NCBI GenBank assembly: GCA_905181745.1
Contig: CAJIYV010000093.1
Location: 1 to 5,881, forward strand
Length of the DNA stretch: 5,881 nucleotides
Direction of reading: 5' to 3'
Source of the DNA: an uncultured Actinomycetes bacterium
GTDB taxonomy: Bacteria > Actinomycetota > Actinomycetes > S36-B12
Of the stretch, positions 1-5,248 are shown one piece after another. The position numbers and the translations under genes are program-made. The notes beneath the pieces were generated by a model, which saw only the letters and a program-made list of their open reading frames with translations, ran no database searches and was not told the DNA's origin. The first letter of the stretch is position 1. Each line of letters opens with the position of its first letter.

Positions 1-384
1 GGAGTGATTAAAGATGGCGTCGAATCGCATCTGCAGAAATTACTCGCCGAGAATCTTGACACCTTGGGACATGGGTTGACTCTGGTCCGCAGGGAGTACC
101 CAACTGCGATTGGGCCGGTAGACCTGTTGTGCAAGGCCGCTGGCGGTGGTACGGTCGCCGTAGAAGTGAAGCGACGCGGCGAGATTGACGGAGTTGAGCA
201 GCTCACACGATACTTAGAGCTATTGAATCGCGATCCGTTATTGTCCCCCGTTACGGGTGTTTACGCGGCCCAAGAAATAAAACCTCAAGCAAAAACTTTA
301 GCCAACGATCGTGGAATTACCTGCGTAACCGTTGATTACGAGGCATTAAAGGGCCTTGACGACCCAAGTATGAGATTGTTTTAG
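1..384 (+). CDS. nucS: Endonuclease NucS, C-terminal part (5' end outside window)
   Basis: This is the C-terminal nuclease domain of NucS (EndoMS), the mismatch-specific double-strand endonuclease that replaces MutS/MutL repair in most Actinobacteria. The reading frame is open from the first base, so the start lies upstream; the GTG at 4-6 is an internal Val codon. Counting the first codon as residue 1 (127 residues visible), the RecB-like catalytic core is seen as Asp41 in GPVDLL and Glu55/Lys57 in VAVEVKRRG, followed by the Gln67/Tyr71 QLTRY motif. The protein ends in SMRLF, the type of C-terminal tail by which NucS contacts the replication sliding clamp. The N-terminal DNA-binding domain is missing only because of the window edge. 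The next gene starts 26 nt downstream with no visible terminator, so read-through is likely. Identification rests on recognised family sequence and is firm. Confidence 0.95.
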   Translation, partial: GVIKDGVESHLQKLLAENLDTLGHGLTLVRREYPTAIGPVDLLCKAAGGGTVAVEVKRRGEIDGVEQLTRYLELLNRDPLLSPVTGVYAAQEIKPQAKTLANDRGITCVTVDYEALKGLDDPSMRLF

Positions 385-410
385 CCAAAGAATACGAACC
401 GGAGGTTAGC

Positions 411-2177
411 GTGGAACTGATAAAGATTGGGGTAGTTGGACTCGGAACCATGGGCTCTGGAATTGTGGAGGTGATTGCCCGCTCGGGATACTCGGTGATC
501 GGAGTGGATCTGGCTCAAAAAGACACGAGTTATGCAGATTTACGGATCGCTAATTCTATTGGGCGTGGTGTGGCAGGTTCCAAGATTACCGAAAGTGAGG
601 GTCAAGCGATCCTGTCCCGGATTGAGTTGACCACCGACCTCACCGAGCTCGCCTCATGCCAACTGGTGATCGAGGCAATCACTGAAGATCTGCAGACTAA
701 ATCAGAATTATTCGCGGATCTGGACTCAATTCTTGGTCCCGATGCGATTATGGCAACCAACACATCTTCGCTATCAGTAACGGAGATTTCGGTTGTTACC
801 AGTAGGCCAAGTCGGGTCATTGGACTGCATTTTTTTAATCCTGCCATGGTGCAAAAATTTATTGAAATCGTTGGGACGGTAACTACTGATCAAAACGTAA
901 TCGATGCGTGTATGGAATTCGCTCGTGCTTTGGGCAAGGAACCGGTGTTGGTGAGTGACCGGGCAGGGTTTATCGCCAATTCTTTACTCTTCGGGTACTT
1001 AAATCAGGCCGTCGCAATGTATGAACAGAAGTATGCCTCGCGAGAAGATATCGACAGCGCAATGAGATTTGGGTGTGGTTTACCCATGGGCCCGTTGGCG
1101 CTACTGGATTTAATTGGATTGGATACGTCGTTACAGATTCTTGACACCATGTATCGAGAGAGTCGTGATCGACTGCACGCACCGAGCGCTTTACTCAAAC
1201 AATTGGTTGCTGCAGGGAGAATGGGTCGTAAATCCGGCGAGGGATTCTATTCGTATGCGGAACCGAATGTGCCCACCGTTGTTGCGGATTCACGCACTCC
1301 AGTCTCAAGTGAGTCGAGTGTGGATTCGGGTATCACTCGGGTCGCGGTGATCGGTTCGGGGACCATGGCAACGGGGATCGTGTCAGTGCTGGCAGCCGGT
1401 GGAGTATCAGCAATCGTGCTCACCAGGAGCGAGCAACGATCCACACAATTGCGCGAGTCACTAGAAAAATCGTGGTCCAAACTTGTGGAAAAGGGTCGAA
1501 TTTCTCAGGAGCAAAAAGACGAATATCTTGCACGAGTACAGACGTGTGTGAGCGCCCAGGACCTGGTCGGTCGAGTAGATTTAGTAATCGAAGCGATCGC
1601 TGAGGAATTAGGACCTAAGTGCGAAATCTTCTCGCAACTCGATAGATTGCTTCCGGCGGACGTTATTTTTGCCAGTACCACTTCGAGTTTATCTGTAATC
1701 GAGATTGCCGCCAGTACGTCACGAATGGAGCGATTCATCGGCATCCACTTTTTTAACCCGGCGCCGATCATGCCTCTTGTGGAGATTGTGAGCACCGTTG
1801 CAACAGAGTCTGAGGTTGTTATCCGCTGTACGAACTTGATACACCAATTAGGAAAGAAGCCGGTGCAGTGCTCTGACCGGGCGGGTTTTATTGTCAACGC
1901 GCTGCTCTTTCCCTACCTCAATAATGCGATCGCCATGGCATCTGCAAATTACGCCTCGATTGAAGACATTGACACCGCAATGAAGCTTGGTTGCGGTTAC
2001 CCAATGGGCCCATTCGAGTTACTAGATGTTGTGGGCCTTGACGTTTCGCTTGCAATCATCAATACGTTGTACCGGGAGTTCCGCGAGCCAGGATTCGCCC
2101 CGCAGGCTCAATTGGAGCACTTGGTCACGGCTGGCTTTGTGGGGCGTAAAGTTGGCAGAGGTTTCAGAAAGTACTAG
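411..2177 (+). CDS. Tandem-duplicated 3-hydroxyacyl-CoA (3-hydroxybutyryl-CoA) dehydrogenase
   Basis: A cytosolic (S)-3-hydroxyacyl-CoA dehydrogenase of 588 aa, twice the usual ~285 aa, made of two complete copies joined by a Ser/Thr/Pro-rich linker (about 283-307). The GTG start is set by GGAGG at 401-405, 5 nt upstream. Half 1 has the Rossmann motif G10-x-G12-x-x-G15 with Asp33 ending the second strand. Its catalytic residues, matched by spacing to human HAD, are Ser119, His140, Glu152 and Asn190. Half 2 has G315-x-G317-x-x-A320, with Thr338-Arg339 where half 1 has Asp33, and retains Ser425, His446, Glu458 and Asn496. Both halves contain HFFNPA, and both contain SDRAGFI followed by xN and the C-terminal domain. 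Both look catalytically intact but may differ in cofactor (NAD versus NADP), which is inference. With the nearby thiolase and ccr, the likely substrate pair is acetoacetyl-CoA/3-hydroxybutyryl-CoA. A beta-oxidation role is the alternative. Confidence 0.93.
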   Translation: MELIKIGVVGLGTMGSGIVEVIARSGYSVIGVDLAQKDTSYADLRIANSIGRGVAGSKITESEGQAILSRIELTTDLTELASCQLVIEAITEDLQTKSELFADLDSILGPDAIMATNTSSLSVTEISVVTSRPSRVIGLHFFNPAMVQKFIEIVGTVTTDQNVIDACMEFARALGKEPVLVSDRAGFIANSLLFGYLNQAVAMYEQKYASREDIDSAMRFGCGLPMGPLALLDLIGLDTSLQILDTMYRESRDRLHAPSALLKQLVAAGRMGRKSGEGFYSYAEPNVPTVVADSRTPVSSESSVDSGITRVAVIGSGTMATGIVSVLAAGGVSAIVLTRSEQRSTQLRESLEKSWSKLVEKGRISQEQKDEYLARVQTCVSAQDLVGRVDLVIEAIAEELGPKCEIFSQLDRLLPADVIFASTTSSLSVIEIAASTSRMERFIGIHFFNPAPIMPLVEIVSTVATESEVVIRCTNLIHQLGKKPVQCSDRAGFIVNALLFPYLNNAIAMASANYASIEDIDTAMKLGCGYPMGPFELLDVVGLDVSLAIINTLYREFREPGFAPQAQLEHLVTAGFVGRKVGRGFRKY

Positions 2178-2200
2178 CCACAGGAAAGCACGAGCAGATA

Positions 2201-2206
2201 GGGGAG
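2201..2206 (+). promoter_or_regulatory. Ribosome binding site that decides the start of the 94-aa gene
   Basis: GGGGAG lies 8 nt before the GTG at 2215. The other in-frame GTG, at 2206, overlaps this motif, and the nearest purine run upstream of it (AGGAAAG, 2182-2188) is too far away. The start at 2215 is therefore preferred, giving a protein beginning (M)GRKNRR. Confidence 0.6.
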
Positions 2207-2214
2207 TGAGCCGC

Positions 2215-2499
2215 GTGGGCCGCAAGAACCGGAGAGCGGTCAGCGAGCCGAGGCCTGCTTCTGGCAGTTCAACGGTCACCGAGTCCCACCCAGATGGCGA
2301 ATGGAATGTGCGTAAATTGACGGGGTCCTCGGCGACCAAGACATATCGTTGTCCAGGCTGTGACCATGAAATACGTCCAGCAACACCGCATGTAGTCGCG
2401 TGGCCCGCGGACACGGCTCAGGGGGCTGAAGAACGTCGCCATTGGCACACGCCGTGCTGGAAGAACCGCGGCACGAGGGGTTCTGGAAGAAGATCGTGA
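2215..2499 (+). CDS. Small actinobacterial conserved protein with CPGC zinc-binding-like motif
   Basis: A 94-aa soluble protein of unknown function. It has a basic N-terminus (GRKNRR), a probably disordered stretch to about residue 25, then a conserved core: PDGEW (26-30), TYRCPGCDHEIRP (43-55), PHVVAWP (58-64) and RRHWHTPCW (74-82). Cys46, Cys49, Cys81 and the histidines at 51, 59, 76 and 78 could ligate a metal, suggesting a zinc-ribbon-like fold. I recognise this pattern from small proteins in Streptomyces and relatives that databases often label 'ATP/GTP-binding protein', although no P-loop is visible here, so that label looks unsupported. It begins 37 nt after the dehydrogenase, and its stop codon overlaps the hydrolase start (GTGA), so the two are probably translationally coupled. 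Existence is well supported; function is not known. Confidence 0.85.
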   Translation: MGRKNRRAVSEPRPASGSSTVTESHPDGEWNVRKLTGSSATKTYRCPGCDHEIRPATPHVVAWPADTAQGAEERRHWHTPCWKNRGTRGSGRRS

Positions 2500-3230
2500 C
2501 GACTATTTCACCCAATACGGTTCTGCCGGCGACCCGTGAAATTATTCATTTGCATACAACTGATTCACTGAAATTGATTGGGGAGTTGGCAACACCCGAG
2601 CAGCCCGACGCAACAGTTATTTGTGTTCATCCGTTGCCCACTCATGGTGGAATGATGGACAGCCACATTCTGCGCAAAATGTCCTGGCGTCTTCCGGCAA
2701 TGGCCAATATTGCCGTGTTGCGATTCAACACGCGTGGCACGAGTAGCGCACTCGGCACCAGTGAAGGTGCATTCGATGCTTCCGTGGGCGAAGGCGCAGA
2801 TCTTGCCGCTGCAATTGAATTCGCGCGCGAACGAAAACTCCCTAATATTTGGGTGCTGGGTTGGTCATTTGGTACCGATGTGATTCTGCGAAATCTTGAC
2901 CCAGCGGGGATTGTGGGGGTGATTCTGCTCTCGCCACCTCTTCGCTACACCACAGAGGGTGAGCTTGAGCAGTGGAATGGGACTGGAATGCCGATACATG
3001 CGCTCATTCCCGAGCTCGACGACTACCTTCGGCCAGAGGAGGCTTCCAAGAAATTTGCAAGCGCTGGAGACATTGTCCTAGAGCCCGTGCCCGAGGCGAA
3101 GCATCTATGGGTGGGCGAGAAGTTTGTGTACTTGGTGCTCAATCGAATCACCGAATTGATTGCTCCGCAGCGCGCGCCGCTGCCCCTTGGATGGGATGGT
3201 CCTTGCGAACGGTGGAGCGACTTAACGTGA
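2496..3230 (+). CDS. Alpha/beta hydrolase (COG2945-like serine hydrolase)
   Basis: A 244-aa cytosolic hydrolase of the alpha/beta-fold superfamily. Visible elements in order are: VICVHPLPTHGG (41-52), an HG-type oxyanion region; RFNTRG (76-81) and GAFDASVGEG (91-100), typical of the COG2945 group; the nucleophile elbow GWSFG (122-126) with Ser124; a probable acid in PELDDY (Asp175 or Asp176); and the catalytic His203 in AKHLW. The GTG start at 2496 is chosen because it overlaps the preceding stop by 4 nt (GTGA), has purine-rich GGAAGAAG just upstream, and leaves a normal N-terminus. An upstream TTG (2442) would add 18 residues translated from inside the neighbouring gene. Substrate is unknown; an ester or thioester would suit the acyl-CoA neighbourhood, but that is a guess. 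The gene ends 2 nt from the convergent ccr stop. Confidence 0.88.
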   Translation: MTTISPNTVLPATREIIHLHTTDSLKLIGELATPEQPDATVICVHPLPTHGGMMDSHILRKMSWRLPAMANIAVLRFNTRGTSSALGTSEGAFDASVGEGADLAAAIEFARERKLPNIWVLGWSFGTDVILRNLDPAGIVGVILLSPPLRYTTEGELEQWNGTGMPIHALIPELDDYLRPEEASKKFASAGDIVLEPVPEAKHLWVGEKFVYLVLNRITELIAPQRAPLPLGWDGPCERWSDLT

Positions 3231-3232
3231 GA

Positions 3233-4567
3233 TTACCGTGTTTCAAAACGATGGAGTTTTGATAGCACTTTCGCTCTCAGTTCGTGATTGGTCACGCCCA
3301 GTCCTTCAGTCGGAGCCATGGTCAACACGCCAACTTTTCCTTGGTGCAAATTATGGTGGACTTCGTAGGCAGCATCGCCAGCCTGATCCAGTGGGAAAAC
3401 TTTAGAGAGCGTCGGATGTATAACCCCCTTTGCAATCAAGCGGTTGGCTTCGAATGCTTCTCGGTAGTTGGCAAAGTGGGTTCCCACGATCCTTTTCAGG
3501 TTCATCCAAAGGTATCTATTGTCGTATTCATGCATGAATCCAGATGTAGACGCGCAAGTCACAATGGTTCCTCCACGCCGGGTGACATAGACGCTGGCAC
3601 CAAATGTTTCACGCCCCGGATGCTCGAACACGATGTCCGGATCTTCACCGCCGGTAAGCTCGCGAATTTTTTTGCCAAATCGCTGCCATTCTTTGGGATC
3701 TTGGGTGGTGGGATCTTTCCAAAACTTGTAATTCTCGGTACTGCGATCGATTACTAATTCGGCACCCATCGCGCGCACTATTTTGGCTTTTTCAGGACTG
3801 GAAACAACACATACGGGAATTGCGCCACCGTTGAGTGCGTACTGGGTCGCGTAAGAGCCAAGTCCACCTGAAGCCCCCCAGATCAGGACGGTATCCCCCT
3901 GTTTCATATCGGCACCGTTTCGAGAAACTAATTGACGGTAGGCGGTTGAATTAACCAGCCCGGGGACTGCTGCTTCTTCCCAAGTCAAATGTTCGGGCTT
4001 GGGCATGAGTTGATTAGCTTTCACGATTGCAAGTTCAGCCAGACCGCCAAAGTTTGTTTCAAACCCCCAGATCCGTTGTTCGGGATCCATCATTGTGTCG
4101 TTGTGACCGGCAGGTGACTCGAGTTCAACACTGAGACAGTGAGCGACAACGCGGTCGCCAGGTGCGTAGGCATTTACGCCCGCACCGACTCGAAGAACCA
4201 CACCGCAGGCATCCGAACCAATCACGTGGTAGGGGAGATCGTGTCGCACTCCATCGGGATGCGACTTGGCATACCGTGCGAGAAACCCAAAGGTAGATAC
4301 GGGTTCGAAGATGCTGGTCCACACGGTGTTGTAGTTGATACTTGACGCCATGACAGCGATGAGTGCTTCACCGGGTGCAAGTTCGGGGACGGCCACTTGA
4401 TCAATTTTGATGCTGAGGCGCGGATCTTTTTCCTTTGACGCCATGCCGGCAAACATTTCGACATCTTCCTTGCGAATAACTGCCGCGCGGTAAGTCCCCG
4501 GTACGCTCAGGGCTTCAAACACTGCCCGGTCGCCGCGGGACTCAATGGCATTAAGAATTTCTTGCAT
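3233..4567 (-). CDS. ccr: Crotonyl-CoA carboxylase/reductase
   Basis: A cytosolic enzyme of the MDR (medium-chain dehydrogenase/reductase) superfamily that reductively carboxylates crotonyl-CoA with CO2 and NADPH to (2S)-ethylmalonyl-CoA, the key step of the ethylmalonyl-CoA pathway. At 444 aa it is full length for the family. Residues known to hold CO2 in the Kitasatospora setae enzyme (Asn81, Phe170, Glu171, His365) occur here one position earlier: Asn80 in INYNTVW, Phe169-Glu170 in WGFETNFGG, and His364 in GTHFANY. The nucleotide-binding loop is GASGGLG (231-237), and PGLVNSTAYRQL (202-213) is also typical. The ATG start gives the usual MQEILNAI N-terminus. The only nearby Shine-Dalgarno-like bases are TAAGG, 2 nt before the ATG, which is unusually close. 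It is the last gene after the epimerase and a small membrane protein, with a 27-nt gap containing two palindromes. Family identity is very firm. Confidence 0.97.
   Translation of the reverse strand: MQEILNAIESRGDRAVFEALSVPGTYRAAVIRKEDVEMFAGMASKEKDPRLSIKIDQVAVPELAPGEALIAVMASSINYNTVWTSIFEPVSTFGFLARYAKSHPDGVRHDLPYHVIGSDACGVVLRVGAGVNAYAPGDRVVAHCLSVELESPAGHNDTMMDPEQRIWGFETNFGGLAELAIVKANQLMPKPEHLTWEEAAVPGLVNSTAYRQLVSRNGADMKQGDTVLIWGASGGLGSYATQYALNGGAIPVCVVSSPEKAKIVRAMGAELVIDRSTENYKFWKDPTTQDPKEWQRFGKKIRELTGGEDPDIVFEHPGRETFGASVYVTRRGGTIVTCASTSGFMHEYDNRYLWMNLKRIVGTHFANYREAFEANRLIAKGVIHPTLSKVFPLDQAGDAAYEVHHNLHQGKVGVLTMAPTEGLGVTNHELRAKVLSKLHRFETR
3243..3262. repeat. AT-rich inverted repeat near the convergent gene ends
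   Basis: TCAAAAC (3243-3249) and GTTTTGA (3256-3262) form a 7-bp perfect stem with a 6-nt loop. It lies inside the last codons of ccr and just past the hydrolase stop. No T-run follows on either strand, so it is at best a weak terminator; it may be chance. Confidence 0.3.
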
Positions 4568-4571
4568 GACC

Positions 4572-4594
4572 TTATTAAACCTAATAACGCGCGT
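4572..4594. repeat. Paired palindromes filling the gap before ccr
   Basis: The 27-nt spacer between the small membrane gene and ccr contains TTATTA-AACC-TAATAA (4572-4587), a 6-bp inverted repeat with a 4-nt centre. It directly abuts ACGCGCGT (4587-4594), an 8-bp perfect palindrome. The AT-rich palindrome reaches into the TAAGG next to the ccr start. It could be an operator or affect translation of ccr; the sequence alone does not decide this. Confidence 0.4.
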
Positions 4595-4762
4595 CTAGGA
4601 ACCCATTTTGACTACAAAAAACCCTACGGTGATTGTGATACCCAGCACACTGACAATGAAAATCTTGCGTGCCTTACGAAATAGTCCAATCAGAATGAGC
4701 GCCGCAAATGCCCCAATTGCGAGGGCGGCGCCTGGATTGCTCAGAATGTCCGAATCAGCCAT
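4595..4762 (-). CDS. Small two-helix membrane protein in the epimerase-ccr operon
   Basis: A 55-aa protein I do not recognise. It has an acidic start (MADSDILSNP), a hydrophobic segment at about 11-28, a basic turn RKARK at 29-33, and a second hydrophobic segment at about 34-51. This is a helical hairpin; by the positive-inside rule the turn would be cytoplasmic and both ends outside. The ATG at 4762 overlaps the epimerase end by 8 nt (ATGGCTGA), a common coupling arrangement. An alternative TTG start at 4777 adds five residues and has GGAG 6 nt upstream (4783-4786), so the start is uncertain. It lies between the epimerase and ccr (27 nt before ccr) on the same strand, and so is presumably cotranscribed. 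Its hydrophobic pattern and fit in an otherwise tight operon favour a real gene. A role near acyl-CoA or organic-acid metabolism is only suggested by position. Confidence 0.7.
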   Translation of the reverse strand: MADSDILSNPGAALAIGAFAALILIGLFRKARKIFIVSVLGITITVGFFVVKMGS

Positions 4763-5195
4763 GTTGGACAAACTCAATCAGCACTCCGCCACAATCTGCC
4801 GGGTGCGCAAAGTTAACCAAACTGCCTGCGGTGCCGACTCGAGCAGTGTCGTAGAGCATGCGAATTCCCTGGGCACGGATCTGGTCGGCCACAAGTTCAA
4901 CGTCACTCACTCGCAGAGCGAGTTGTTGAATCCCGGGCCCACGGGTAGCCAGAAATTTCCCAATTGGCGTATCTGGCCCGAGGGGGGCAAGAAGTTGGAT
5001 CTCTGCGCCCTGATCAGGGAAGGCGATCATTGACTCGCTGACACCTTGGGTTTCATTAATTTCGTCATGATGCTGACGCAGGCCGAGGACCCCTTCAAAA
5101 AGATTTTTACCAGTGTCAAGGTCAGGGACAGCTATGCCCACGTGATCAATCCCAAGTATTAAAGTTTCCCATTCGGGTCCGGTGTCATTGCCCAT
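4755..5195 (-). CDS. mce: Methylmalonyl-CoA / ethylmalonyl-CoA epimerase
   Basis: A cytosolic metalloenzyme of the vicinal oxygen chelate (glyoxalase) superfamily, 146 aa, the usual family size, with two beta-alpha-beta-beta-beta repeats. It interconverts the 2S and 2R forms of methylmalonyl-CoA and, in ethylmalonyl-CoA pathway organisms, ethylmalonyl-CoA. Recognised landmarks are GIDHVGIAVPDL with metal ligand His18, NETQGV with probable catalytic Glu48, AEIQLLAP with Gln67, LYDTARVGTAGS (114-125), and GGVLIEFV with metal ligand Glu141. At the site where many relatives have HH (GIHHIA type), this protein has GIQQLALRV with Gln90-Gln91. I believe some actinobacterial homologues share this, but cannot check. 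There is no Shine-Dalgarno upstream of the ATG; instead a TAGATT -10-like hexamer ends 6 nt before it, suggesting a leaderless transcript. It is the first gene of the operon leading to ccr. Confidence 0.93.
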   Translation of the reverse strand: MGNDTGPEWETLILGIDHVGIAVPDLDTGKNLFEGVLGLRQHHDEINETQGVSESMIAFPDQGAEIQLLAPLGPDTPIGKFLATRGPGIQQLALRVSDVELVADQIRAQGIRMLYDTARVGTAGSLVNFAHPADCGGVLIEFVQHG

Positions 5196-5197
5196 GG

Positions 5198-5210
5198 CGG
5201 TAATCTACCG
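5198..5210. promoter_or_regulatory. Symmetric element with overlapping divergent -10 hexamers
   Basis: CGGTA-ATC-TACCG is a 5-bp inverted repeat with a 3-nt centre in the 53-nt gap (5196-5248) between the divergent epimerase and thiolase. On the plus strand it holds TAATCT (5201-5206), and on the minus strand TAGATT (5207-5202). Both fit the actinobacterial TANNNT -10 pattern. Spacing puts the minus-strand start at or next to the A of the epimerase ATG (5195), and the plus-strand start near 5213, leaving a leader of about 36 nt with AAGGAG before the thiolase. No good -35 is visible for either direction. It could instead be a regulator's operator. No experimental evidence. Confidence 0.45.
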
Positions 5211-5248
5211 AGTACTTATTTCTGGAGCGAGGGAGCCAAGGAGTCCGT

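Noticed and set aside
4..384. GTG at position 4 as the start of a 126-aa gene
   Set aside because: The frame is open upstream of it and the protein begins in the middle of the NucS sequence; it is a truncated longer gene.
1505..1897. 130-aa minus-strand open frame
   Set aside because: Antisense to the second half of the dehydrogenase; no recognisable motif.
411..2177. Frameshifted or artefactual fusion of two separate dehydrogenase genes
   Set aside because: One continuous frame with both catalytic sets intact and a plausible linker; I recall similar ~590-aa duplicated proteins in other Actinobacteria.
2022..2414. 130-aa minus-strand open frame
   Set aside because: Antisense across the dehydrogenase end and the CPGC gene, both supported by family motifs.
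2442..2495. TTG at 2442 as the hydrolase start
   Set aside because: It would overlap the 94-aa gene by 58 nt, and the added residues do not look like part of the fold; the GTG at 2496 with a GTGA overlap is much better.
3243..3262. Bidirectional rho-independent terminator
   Set aside because: The 7-bp stem is AT-rich and no T-run follows on either strand, so it is kept only as an inverted repeat.
3284..3757. 157-aa plus-strand open frame
   Set aside because: Entirely antisense to ccr, whose protein sequence is strongly recognisable; no family resemblance or ribosome site noted.
4608..5033. 141-aa plus-strand open frame
   Set aside because: Antisense to the small membrane gene and the epimerase; its composition looks like a shadow frame.
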